DNA of 7,562 bases from the NCBI GenBank assembly GCA_046597185.1, contig JBKJLF010000768.1, positions 1 through 7,562 on the forward strand, written 5' to 3'. This DNA is from CAMBDR01 sp046597185. GTDB taxonomy: Bacteria; Pseudomonadota; Gammaproteobacteria; Burkholderiales; Burkholderiaceae_D. This document shows positions 1-6,424 of the stretch, piece by piece. Below the pieces are notes generated by a model. The model was given only the letters and a program-made list of their open reading frames with translations, made no database searches and was not told the origin of the DNA. The first letter of the stretch is position 1; the number at the start of each line of letters is the position of its first letter. The position numbers were made by a program, and so were the translations under genes.

Positions 1-641
1 TGCATGTGCGCCGCGCAAACCGCAAAGCTAAAATAAGCACCTTTGCGCGCGCGCAAACCCCATTCAATATCAATGGCGTCAATAAATAAATCATCCCGCA
101 TCAAACCTACCGCCTGCAAGCTGGCACGGCTAATCAATTGGCCAGAGGTAATCAGGTAGCCCGCTTCAATCAAGCCATCAAAATCGGCTTGATATTTGCG
201 TTTGCTGAAAAAGCGTTCTGGCCCGATGATGGGCGCAATCTGTTGATGCGGCCCATTCACATACACTGGCCCGAGTGCCGCCAGCTTGATGCCGCGCACC
301 AACAGGGTTCGCTCGGCAGCCAGCAGTTGCTGCAACATATCAGCAGCAGGCAGGCTATCTTGGTCAAACAACAACACATGGCTGGCTTGCTCGGCCAAGG
401 CATGGCGGATGCCCGTATTTAAACCACTGGCCAAACCGATGTTATGCGTTTGTTGCAACCAGGTGGTAACAGGGAATTGCGCTTGCAAGCTGCTGCGCAG
501 TGCGGCGTCACAGCCGTTATCGACAATCACCGCTTGCGCCAACTGATTCAGCCGCGCCAAAGCCTGAAGCAACGCGCCCAGGGCGAGCGCGTCGGGCTGG
601 TAAATCACCACTACCGCAATAATCTTTTGCGCTGCGCTCAT
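1..641 (-). CDS. GT2 family glycosyltransferase, rhamnosyltransferase-like (3' end outside the window)
   Basis: The reading frame is open from an ATG at 641-639 to the left edge, giving 213 codons with no stop, so the C-terminus is missing. The protein has the GT-A fold signature of GT2 enzymes: a first beta strand ending IAVVVIYQPD (about residues 8-17), VIVDNG (38-43) for nucleotide binding, HNIGLASGLNTGI (66-78), the metal-binding DXD-type motif DQDS (93-96), SGQLI (166-170), and a FIDAIDIEWGLRAR stretch (186-199) with the acidic residues expected of the catalytic base region. This arrangement resembles the RfbF/dTDP-rhamnosyltransferase subgroup, which fits the dTDP-rhamnose genes upstream in the same operon. 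The expected role is cytoplasmic transfer of a sugar, likely L-rhamnose, to a lipid-linked acceptor. It starts 18 bp after the flippase stop, with a GAAAGGA-like ribosome site in the gap at slightly long spacing. The family is secure; donor and acceptor are inferred. Confidence 0.88.
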   Translation of the reverse strand, partial: MSAAQKIIAVVVIYQPDALALGALLQALARLNQLAQAVIVDNGCDAALRSSLQAQFPVTTWLQQTHNIGLASGLNTGIRHALAEQASHVLLFDQDSLPAADMLQQLLAAERTLLVRGIKLAALGPVYVNGPHQQIAPIIGPERFFSKRKYQADFDGLIEAGYLITSGQLISRASLQAVGLMRDDLFIDAIDIEWGLRARKGAYFSFAVCAAHM

Positions 642-659
642 GCCAGTCTCAATCCTTTC

Positions 660-1946
660 TCATTCATCGCGCGCCAGGTGTTTCAACGCATAGCGAAATA
701 AACACAGCGCATCCAGGGCGGCACGCAAAGTCCACGCCAGCGCAACCCCGACAATACCTTGCCAGTGAATACAAAACCAGAGCAAGGGCAAATAGACCAG
801 CAATTCCAGCAAATGAAATTGTGCCGTCACTTTGGCTTGCCCACGCCCCTGCACATACGCGAAGGGAATATGCGCCAGGCCATTCAAGGCCACCCCCAGC
901 GCCAACCACAGCAAGATGGGCGCACTGTGGCGGGCAAATTCGGGGTTCAACCACCAGGCCAGCAGCCGTTCACCCAAGGGCCAGACCAATAACAACATCA
1001 AGCCCATGGCCACGCCCACGGCCAGACAGCTTTGCCAAAATACCCGGCGCGCTAAGGCAGCCGTGCTTGCTGCAAACAGCGGGAAGCATACCCCGGCGAT
1101 GGCACCGGGCACGATCAAGGCACGCATGATAATATCAAACGGGGTGCTGTAATAACTGACTGCCGCAAGTGACAGCACCGAGCCAATCACCAGCCGATCC
1201 ATATTCACCATCAAGGGGCCAATGATGTTGGAGAGCGTCATCCAACCGCCAAAGCGCAATAATTCGGGCAGGCTTTGGCGCGACCATGCGCCTTGCCGCC
1301 ATTCCGGTAGCGCACGCTGGCACGCCAGGACAAAAAATAACAGGGTCAACACCCGCACCAAACAAAGCGCCGCAAACATCGGCACCAGGCTATGCGAATA
1401 CGGCAACACCGCCAGCGGTGCCACAAACGTGAGTACGCCCAGCGGGGTGCGCACCAAATTCACCAGTTTAAACGCATGCAGCGCTTCCAACACGCCGCGC
1501 AATCCGGTGGCCAACACCACCAGCGGAATCGCCGGTACCAGCCATAACAGGCTTAGCCGTGCTTCGGCTTGCAAGCTGGCCGGCACCTTGAGTAGCGAGC
1601 CGATTAAATAATCAGCCCCAAACCATAACAAAGCGGCGGCCAACAAACCTACCGCCAGCATCACGGCCAAGCCGCTGTATATGATGTCGGCCACTGCCTC
1701 ATGGCGCGCACGGCGGGCGGCCACACATTGGGTGAGTGCGCGCCCCAGGCCTAAATCGAACAGACTGAAATAGCCGATTAACATCCAGCCTATCGACAAT
1801 AAACCAAACCGTTCCACCCCAAGCTGGCGAATCAGGATTGGCATCGCCAACAAAGCCGCCGCCATGGGAGCCAACTGGCCGAGCAAATTCCAGCCCATGT
1901 TTTTAATCACGCCAAAGCGCGCAAGACTGGCGATGCCAGAACTCAT
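660..1946 (-). CDS. Wzx-like polysaccharide flippase (MOP superfamily membrane protein)
   Basis: This 428-residue, very hydrophobic protein has about 12 candidate membrane segments. The clearest are near residues 19-39, 47-67, 90-112, 133-150, 187-208, 275-295, 305-325, 343-360, 380-397 and 398-418. The N-terminal pattern KNMGWNLLGQL followed by LGVERFGLLSIGW (42-54) is typical of polysaccharide-synthesis flippases, as is RFGGWMTLSN plus a D250 in a NMDRLVIG context (248-255). Wzx proteins move undecaprenyl-diphosphate-linked glycan units across the inner membrane, and the neighbouring sugar-nucleotide and glycosyltransferase genes support that role. The ATG at 1946 is preceded by GAGG at 8 nt spacing. 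The gene lies between the methyltransferase and the GT2 gene on the same strand. Its start codon overlaps the stop of a possible 14-codon mini-ORF. Sequence divergence in this family makes substrate prediction impossible here; a wzx-type role is inferred from topology and context. Confidence 0.88.
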   Translation of the reverse strand: MSSGIASLARFGVIKNMGWNLLGQLAPMAAALLAMPILIRQLGVERFGLLSIGWMLIGYFSLFDLGLGRALTQCVAARRARHEAVADIIYSGLAVMLAVGLLAAALLWFGADYLIGSLLKVPASLQAEARLSLLWLVPAIPLVVLATGLRGVLEALHAFKLVNLVRTPLGVLTFVAPLAVLPYSHSLVPMFAALCLVRVLTLLFFVLACQRALPEWRQGAWSRQSLPELLRFGGWMTLSNIIGPLMVNMDRLVIGSVLSLAAVSYYSTPFDIIMRALIVPGAIAGVCFPLFAASTAALARRVFWQSCLAVGVAMGLMLLLVWPLGERLLAWWLNPEFARHSAPILLWLALGVALNGLAHIPFAYVQGRGQAKVTAQFHLLELLVYLPLLWFCIHWQGIVGVALAWTLRAALDALCLFRYALKHLARDE

Positions 1947-1987
1947 GGGATGCGCCTCAATTCCGGTATTTCAGGTAGTTCAGACAT
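1943..1987 (-). CDS. Possible 14-codon mini-ORF overlapping the flippase start
   Basis: Immediately after the methyltransferase stop (TGA, then A, then ATG) there is a short frame reading MSELPEIPELRRIP and ending in TGA. That TGA overlaps the flippase start as ATGA. An AAAGG sequence lies 6 nt upstream of its ATG, inside the end of the methyltransferase gene, so it has a plausible ribosome site. It could act as a translational coupler or leader for the membrane protein, or be a chance ORF. No family is recognisable and the length gives no coding statistics. Low confidence. Confidence 0.25.
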   Translation of the reverse strand: MSELPEIPELRRIP

Positions 1988-1988
1988 T

Positions 1989-2765
1989 TCAAGCCTTTTT
2001 ATCGGCGGCGATCAGGTATTGCAAGGTGAGAAACTCCTTGAATAAGCCCAGCGTGAGTTGATTGGCCAGCCGACTCTTGCCGGCTTGCGCCAAAGGCAGG
2101 CGGCGCAGCGCTTGTACCTGCAAACCACTGCCAGAGACCAGTTGCAGCGCACTCTCGCGCGTAAAAAAGCGCAAATGGGTGCGGTCGAGAATACCCGTAT
2201 CGGCATAACGCCATTGGCCGGCAAATAACAATGGCCCCAGCGCATGCCAGTTGCGCACATTCGGTATGCTGGCAATGAGGCGGCCACCGGGTTTCAAATG
2301 GCGCACCAGACGCGCCAACACGTGCCACGGGTCGATTAAATGCTCCAATACATCCAGGCAAAGGATTAAATCGAAATGGTTTTCCGGGCAGTTCAGCGCC
2401 ATCTGTTCAATATCGCCCTGTTGTACCAAATCCACCGCCTGCGCGGCCAGCTCGGCTGCTTGCGGAAATAATTCTACCCCCATCGCGTATTGGCAGTGGC
2501 CTTGCGCTTTCAGCCATTTGAGCGTTGCACCGCTGCCGCAACCCAGTTCCAATACCCGTTCGCACTGCGCTGGCAAGAGCGCCAGAATATCGCTGCGCGC
2601 ATTGGCGAAATATTGCTGGTCTTTTTCAATATAATGGCTGTCGGCTTGGGTGTCGGCTTGGGTGGCAGCTTGGGTGGCAGTTTGGGTGGCAGTTTGGGTG
2701 GCAGTTTGGGTGGCAGCTTGGGTGGCAGCTTGGGTGGCAGTTTGATGCTGCGCTTGATTCTCCAT
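1989..2765 (-). CDS. Class I SAM-dependent methyltransferase with Gln-periodic N-terminal repeat
   Basis: This 258-residue protein has a Rossmann-type methyltransferase core. Motif I is VLELGCGSG (71-79), E98 is the acidic residue after strand 2, GDIEQ (117-121) is the motif II region, LDVLEHL (137-143) is post-motif II, LKPGG (157-161) is motif III, and IPNVRN (167-172) follows. A GILDRTHLRFFT segment (191-202) is common in methyltransferases of surface-glycan clusters. Residues 3-42 are an added low-complexity segment of four-residue units, mostly TQAA or TQTA, with Gln at every fourth position from Q4 to Q40. The true core seems to begin near SHYIEKDQQYFANAR. I chose the ATG at 2765 over a GTG three bases upstream because AGGA lies 7 nt before the ATG and only 4 nt before the GTG. 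That AGGA overlaps the rfbD stop, which ends 9 bp away, so translation is probably coupled. Likely role: O-methylation of a sugar or capping of the glycan (inference); the acceptor cannot be read from the sequence. Confidence 0.87.
   Translation of the reverse strand: MENQAQHQTATQAATQAATQTATQTATQTATQAATQADTQADSHYIEKDQQYFANARSDILALLPAQCERVLELGCGSGATLKWLKAQGHCQYAMGVELFPQAAELAAQAVDLVQQGDIEQMALNCPENHFDLILCLDVLEHLIDPWHVLARLVRHLKPGGRLIASIPNVRNWHALGPLLFAGQWRYADTGILDRTHLRFFTRESALQLVSGSGLQVQALRRLPLAQAGKSRLANQLTLGLFKEFLTLQYLIAADKKA
2641..2760 (-). repeat. 12-bp in-frame tandem repeat (minisatellite) in the methyltransferase
   Basis: On the plus strand eight uninterrupted 12-bp units run from 2641 to 2736, with consensus gcagYttgggtg. 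The first two units begin tcgg instead of gcag. Degenerate ninth and tenth units follow at 2737-2748 and 2749-2760. Units differ mainly by one C/T change. Read on the minus strand each unit encodes TQ[A/T][A/D], so gain or loss of units changes protein length without shifting the frame. Near-identity of the central copies suggests recent slippage. Confidence 0.95.
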
Positions 2766-2774
2766 CACGCAATC

Positions 2775-3659
2775 CTAAGCCCGCAAGCATAAAGCCAGGG
2801 CCGCATCCCATTGCGGCAAACCACAAAATTGCGCGGTAAACTTGGCGCAAGAGAGTTCCGAATTGGCCGGGCGGCGTGCCGGGGTTGGATATTGGTCGGT
2901 GCTGATCGGAGTCACACTACAGCGCTCGCTCAAGCCTGACTGCGCCAAAATGGCTTCGGTGAAACCATGCCAACTGCTGGTACCTTGCGCCACAGTATGG
3001 TAAATGCCGCTGCGCTCGCGCCACCAGTCTTGCCTGTGCAGCGCGCTTGACTGTTGGCCTGCGGCCTGTGCCAGCACATGGGCGGTGATTTCAGCCAGGG
3101 TGCGGCACCAGGTCGGTGCCCCGATTTGGTCGGCCACCACGCGCAAGTTGTCGCGCTCGGCCGCCAAACGCAGCATGGTGAGCAAAAAATTCTTGCCGCG
3201 CATGCCATACACCCAACTGGTACGAAAAATCAGATGGGCGCAATCGCTGGCGGCAATCGCCTGCTCTCCCGCCAGCTTGGTTTTGCCATACACACTCACG
3301 GGCGAGGTGTTATCGGTTTCCAGATACGCACCCTGTTTGCTGCCATCAAACACATAATCGGTTGAAAAATGGATTAGCACACTGCCCAAGCGCGCCGCTT
3401 CTTCGGCCATCACGCCCGGTGCTTCGGCGTTCACGCGTAGCGCCAATTCCGGCTCACTCTCAGCTTTATCGACCGCAGTGTAAGCAGCCGGGTTGATGAT
3501 GATGTCCGGTGCCAGCTCACGCACAAATTCACGCACCTGATCCAGATTGGCCAAATCGAATTGTTGCCGATCCGGCGCAATGATTTGCCCCAAACCTTGC
3601 AAACTACGTTCCAACTCATAGCCAACCTGGCCGTTTTTGCCCGTCAACAAAATTTTCAT
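2775..3659 (-). CDS. rfbD: dTDP-4-dehydrorhamnose reductase
   Basis: RmlD catalyses the last step of dTDP-L-rhamnose synthesis, the NAD(P)H-dependent reduction of dTDP-4-dehydro-L-rhamnose, in the cytoplasm. The 294-residue length is normal for the family. The N-terminal GKNGQVG (7-13) is the cofactor-binding glycine motif, and NPAAYTAVDKAE (56-67) and FSTDYVFDG (98-106) are family signatures. The extended SDR catalytic set is visible as T100, Y124 and K128 (YGKTK), matching by my alignment from memory T104, Y128 and K132 of the Salmonella enzyme. RTSWVYG and the QIGAPTW segment further along are also typical. The ATG at 3659 overlaps the rfbC stop in an ATGA, so it is probably translationally coupled to the epimerase. 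The stop codon abuts the ribosome site of the methyltransferase. No defects seen. Confidence 0.97.
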   Translation of the reverse strand: MKILLTGKNGQVGYELERSLQGLGQIIAPDRQQFDLANLDQVREFVRELAPDIIINPAAYTAVDKAESEPELALRVNAEAPGVMAEEAARLGSVLIHFSTDYVFDGSKQGAYLETDNTSPVSVYGKTKLAGEQAIAASDCAHLIFRTSWVYGMRGKNFLLTMLRLAAERDNLRVVADQIGAPTWCRTLAEITAHVLAQAAGQQSSALHRQDWWRERSGIYHTVAQGTSSWHGFTEAILAQSGLSERCSVTPISTDQYPTPARRPANSELSCAKFTAQFCGLPQWDAALALCLRA

Positions 3660-4204
3660 GCAAACACCTCGGCATCCAGAAGCAATTTCCCGGCCTGGTC
3701 TTTACGCGCCAGCAGCGGGGTCGCGCCGTTTAATGGCCAGGCAATATTTAATGTGGGGTCGCTCCATAGAATGCTGCGTTCAAACTCGGGTGCCCAATAA
3801 TCGGTGGTTTTATACAAAAATTCGGCGCTCTCACTGGTCACCACAAAACCATGGGCAAAGCCCGGCGGTATCCACAATTGGCGTTTATTGGCTGCCGATA
3901 GCGTCAAGCCAAACCACTGCCCAAGCGTGGGGGACGAACGCCGGATATCAACCGCCACATCAAACACCTCCCCCGCCACCACGCGCACCAGTTTGCCTTG
4001 CGCCTGTTGAATTTGATAATGCAAACCACGCAACACATATTGCGCGGATTTGGAATGATTATCTTGCACAAATGGCGTATTCACGCCGGTTAATTCGGCA
4101 AAGCGGCGCTGGTTAAAACTTTCGTAAAAAAAACCCCGATCATCACCAAAGACCGTGGGTTCGAGAATCAATAAATCAGGAATGGGGGTCGTTACAATCT
4201 TCAT
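3656..4204 (-). CDS. rfbC: dTDP-4-dehydrorhamnose 3,5-epimerase
   Basis: RmlC epimerises C3 and C5 of dTDP-4-dehydro-6-deoxyglucose, the third step towards dTDP-L-rhamnose. The 182-residue cupin-fold protein is full length. It shows EPTVFGDDRGFFYESFN (15-31), FVQDNHSKS (45-53), VLRGLHYQ (57-64) containing the catalytic H62, GKLVRVVAGEVFDVAVDIR (70-88), LWIPPGFAHGF (110-120), and Y131 in LYKTTDYW. D169 (in ARKDQ) corresponds to the Asp that pairs with the catalytic His in the Salmonella enzyme, by alignment from memory. The ribosome site before the ATG at 4204 is weak. It follows rfbA after an 82-bp spacer, an unusually wide gap for this operon, and overlaps rfbD by 4 bp. Codons 24-27 contain a run of eight T on the coding strand (A on the plus strand at 4126-4133), a possible slippage site. 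Confidence 0.97.
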   Translation of the reverse strand: MKIVTTPIPDLLILEPTVFGDDRGFFYESFNQRRFAELTGVNTPFVQDNHSKSAQYVLRGLHYQIQQAQGKLVRVVAGEVFDVAVDIRRSSPTLGQWFGLTLSAANKRQLWIPPGFAHGFVVTSESAEFLYKTTDYWAPEFERSILWSDPTLNIAWPLNGATPLLARKDQAGKLLLDAEVFA

Positions 4205-4227
4205 GCGCAGGCTTTCAATACGATAGT

Positions 4228-4290
4228 TTCAGTTCGATTCAGTTCAATTTAGCTAAATTCAGTTCAATTTAATTCCTTCGGCCAGTTCAA
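4228..4290. repeat. Direct repeats and palindrome in the rfbA-rfbC spacer
   Basis: The 82-bp gap between rfbA and rfbC carries two exact 15-bp copies of attcagttcaattta at 4237-4251 and 4257-4271, a period of 20 bp. The core cagttc also occurs at 4230 and 4283, giving four copies starting at 4230, 4240, 4260 and 4283. Between the main copies is a perfect 14-bp palindrome, aatttagctaaatt (4246-4259). The spacer is much more AT-rich than the flanking genes and contains no ORF start. It could be an internal regulatory site, an mRNA processing or stability element, or a simple slippage product; function unknown. Confidence 0.7.
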
Positions 4291-5177
4291 AATACTTTGT
4301 CTTGCATGATCTGCAGCATGTATTGTCCGTAGCCGTTTTTCATCAAAGGCTGTGCCAGACGTTCCAGTTGCGCGCCATCGATAAAGCCTTTGCGATACGC
4401 CACTTCTTCCACGCATGCAATTTTCAAGCCCTGGCGTTTTTCAATAGTACAGATAAATTGCGATGCTTCGAGTAAGGATTCATGGGTGCCAGTATCGAGC
4501 CAAGCCATGCCGCGCCCCATTAATTCGACGTTGAGTTGATCACGCTCCAAATAGACCCGATTGACATCGGTAATTTCGAGTTCGCCACGAGCGGAAGGCT
4601 GGATACTGGTGGCGATATCACATACTTGATGGTCGTAAAAATACAGCCCCGTGACGGCGTAATTGGATTTTGGCTGCAGTGGTTTTTCTTCAATGCTGAT
4701 GGCATGGCGCTCGGCGTTAAATTCGACCACGCCATAGCGTTCCGGGTCTTGCACATGGTAGGCAAACACGGTCGCTCCATCGGTGCTGGCATTGGCGCTG
4801 GAGAGCTTGCCTTCCAGTTCATGCCCGTAATAAATATTATCGCCCAAAATCAAGGCCGAAGGGCCGTTGCCAACAAAACTGCGCCCGATGATAAACGCTT
4901 GTGCCAAACCATCCGGGCTGGGTTGCACCGCATAAGAGATTTCCATGCCCCATTGCCGCCCGTCGCCAAGTAACTCCTGAAAGCGTGGCGTGTCTTGCGG
5001 TGTCGAGATGATGAGTATTTCGCGTATCCCGGCCAACATCAGCGTGGAGAGCGGATAGTAAATCATCGGTTTATCATAGACGGGCAATAATTGCTTGGAT
5101 ACGGTACGCGTGACCGGGTACAGCCGGGTGCCCGAGCCACCCGCCAAAATAATCCCTTTGCGCTTTACTGCACTCAT
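4287..5177 (-). CDS. rfbA: Glucose-1-phosphate thymidylyltransferase
   Basis: RmlA joins glucose-1-phosphate and dTTP to give dTDP-glucose and pyrophosphate, the committed and usually feedback-inhibited first step of dTDP-L-rhamnose synthesis. The 296-residue length is normal. Visible motifs are the nucleotidyltransferase signature LAGGSGTRLYPVT (11-23), SKQLLPVYDKPMIYYPL (27-43), the metal-binding LGDN (111-114), EEKP (163-166), GELEITDVNR (198-207) and WLDTGTHESLLEAS (226-239). The C-terminal helices that form the regulatory dTDP-rhamnose site in this family appear intact. The ATG at 5177 overlaps the rfbB stop as ATGA and is preceded by a strong GAGGAGG ribosome site lying inside the last codons of rfbB, so translation of the two genes is probably coupled. 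Confidence 0.97.
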   Translation of the reverse strand: MSAVKRKGIILAGGSGTRLYPVTRTVSKQLLPVYDKPMIYYPLSTLMLAGIREILIISTPQDTPRFQELLGDGRQWGMEISYAVQPSPDGLAQAFIIGRSFVGNGPSALILGDNIYYGHELEGKLSSANASTDGATVFAYHVQDPERYGVVEFNAERHAISIEEKPLQPKSNYAVTGLYFYDHQVCDIATSIQPSARGELEITDVNRVYLERDQLNVELMGRGMAWLDTGTHESLLEASQFICTIEKRQGLKIACVEEVAYRKGFIDGAQLERLAQPLMKNGYGQYMLQIMQDKVF

Positions 5178-6241
5178 GCCGCCTCCTCACGTTTTGCGTA
5201 ATTGGTTTCCATCCATTTTAAATAATCGCCCGACTGGATACGGGCGATCCATTCCGGGTTAGCCAAATACCATTGCACGGTTTTGGCGATGCCGCTGGCA
5301 AAGGTTTCCACTGGTCGCCAACCCAATTCCCGCGCGATTTTTGTGGCGTCGATGGCGTAACGTCGATCATGACCGGGTCGATCTTTGACGGTGACCATGA
5401 GATTGCGATAACTGGCGCTAGCTGGCACCAGGCTATCCAACTGGTCGCACAGCGTATGCACCACATGCAAATTGGCTTGTTCGTTCCAACCGCCGACATT
5501 ATAGGTTTCACCCGGCACGCCCGCTTCCAAAATGCGGCGCAGCGCAGAACAATGGTCGCCCACATATAACCAATCACGCACTTGCATGCCATCGCCATAA
5601 ATTGGCAAATTTTTGCCAGCCAGCGCATTGCTGATCATCAAGGGGATTAATTTTTCCGGAAATTGCCAGGGGCCGTAATTGTTGGAGCAATTGGAGGTGA
5701 GGGTCGGCAAACCATAGGTGTGATGGTAAGCGCGCACCAAATGGTCGGATGCGGCTTTTGACGCAGAATACGGGCTATTGGGCGCATAGGCGGTGGTTTC
5801 GCTAAAGGCCGGGTCGTTCGGTGCCAGTGTGCCATACACTTCATCTGTCGAGACATGTACAAAGCGAAACGCCGCCTGTTCGGCTTCAGGCAAGCCCGTG
5901 TAATATTGCCGTGCCGCTTCGAGCAAACTGAAGGTGCCATTCACATTGGTTTCGATAAACGCAGCCGGACCGTGGATGGAGCGGTCCACATGGCTTTCGG
6001 CAGCAAAATGCAACACTGCGCGTGGCCGATGGGTTTGCATCAGCGCGAGCATACGCGCACTATCGCCAATATCGGCATGCACAAAAATATGGCGCGCATC
6101 GTTTTGCACCCGTTCCAGATTACTTAAATTGCCAGCATAGGTTAGCTTATCCACATTCACCAATGCTTCGTCATGCTGTGCCAACCAATCCAATACAAAA
6201 TTGGAACCGATAAAGCCCGCCCCGCCTGTCACCAAAATCAT
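5174..6241 (-). CDS. rfbB: dTDP-glucose 4,6-dehydratase
   Basis: RmlB converts dTDP-glucose to dTDP-4-dehydro-6-deoxyglucose with bound NAD+. With the start used here the protein has 355 residues, normal for the family. It shows TGGAGFIG (5-12) for NAD binding, DKLTYAGNL (31-39), HFAAESHVDRSI (78-89), STDEVYG (131-137) with catalytic T132, D133 and E134, YSASK (158-162) with Y158 and K162, SNCSNNYGP (183-191), VRDWLYVGDHCSA (221-233) and KDRPGHDRRYAID (286-298). An upstream extension of the frame to 6466 exists but runs antisense into apaH and adds non-family sequence. Two tandem ATGs occur at 6244 and 6241; GAGG lies 5 nt before the second and only 2 nt before the first, and MILVTGG is the usual beginning, so I chose 6241. 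It is the first gene of the minus-strand operon and overlaps rfbA by 4 bp. Confidence 0.97.
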   Translation of the reverse strand: MILVTGGAGFIGSNFVLDWLAQHDEALVNVDKLTYAGNLSNLERVQNDARHIFVHADIGDSARMLALMQTHRPRAVLHFAAESHVDRSIHGPAAFIETNVNGTFSLLEAARQYYTGLPEAEQAAFRFVHVSTDEVYGTLAPNDPAFSETTAYAPNSPYSASKAASDHLVRAYHHTYGLPTLTSNCSNNYGPWQFPEKLIPLMISNALAGKNLPIYGDGMQVRDWLYVGDHCSALRRILEAGVPGETYNVGGWNEQANLHVVHTLCDQLDSLVPASASYRNLMVTVKDRPGHDRRYAIDATKIARELGWRPVETFASGIAKTVQWYLANPEWIARIQSGDYLKWMETNYAKREEAA

Positions 6242-6363
6242 CATTACCTCGTCTATTTTTGCTTCCAGCGCTGATTTTAGGGTATAACGGCGGTATACGG
6301 ATGGAAATCGTTGTTTTAGATTTATTTTTTTACCGCAATATAGCCCAATCGCGTTGCGCTGGC

Positions 6364-6384
6364 CCTGAGTTTGTCCTGAGTTTG
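6364..6384. repeat. Tandem decamer repeat upstream of the apaH -10 box
   Basis: cctgagtttg occurs twice, at 6364-6373 and 6375-6384, an 11-bp period that places both copies on the same face of the helix. Its position over the -35 region suggests a possible protein-binding site, but it may be chance. Confidence 0.6.
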
Positions 6385-6394
6385 CTTCTATAAT
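6365..6394 (+). promoter_or_regulatory. Probable sigma70 promoter of apaH
   Basis: A perfect TATAAT lies at 6389-6394, 30 bp before the apaH ATG. The best -35 is weak: CTGAGT at 6365-6370, 3 of 6 matches with 18-bp spacing. The -35 region falls within a tandem direct repeat of cctgagtttg (6364-6373 and 6375-6384). A start near 6401 would give a leader of about 24 nt with a weak GGA ribosome site. Confidence 0.45.
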
Positions 6395-6424
6395 GCAGCA
6401 TTTTCCCGATTTTATGGATCGCGT

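Larger units (their letters stand above)
6242..6424. promoter_or_regulatory. Divergent intergenic region between rfbB and apaH
   Basis: These 183 bp must hold the start signals for both the leftward rml operon and rightward apaH. An AT-rich stretch lies near 6311-6332. GGTATA is repeated at 6281-6286 and 6292-6297 (11-bp period), 40-56 bp upstream of rfbB, and a small palindrome cagcgctg lies at 6266-6273. GAGG next to the rfbB start is its ribosome site. I could not find a convincing sigma70 -35/-10 pair for the leftward operon; a TATATT on the minus strand (6342-6337) lacks a partner. Confidence 0.6.

Noticed and set aside
645..659. Four-codon frame (MRKD) overlapping the flippase stop, before the GT2 gene
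   Set aside because: It is too short to distinguish from chance, and its start is just the ATGA formed by the flippase stop codon context.
138..701. Overlapping plus-strand ORFs in the left region
   Set aside because: They are antisense to the GT2 gene, whose frame carries the DQDS, VDNG and DIEWGLR motifs.
2490..2850. Plus- and minus-strand frames with repeated LGGS, WQLG or CHPN/CHPS units
   Set aside because: They are other-frame readings of the 12-bp minisatellite. The methyltransferase frame is the one that joins a recognisable core domain.
6337..6342. TATATT as a -10 box for the leftward rml operon
   Set aside because: No hexamer resembling TTGACA lies 15-19 bp upstream, so the call would rest on one AT-rich hexamer.
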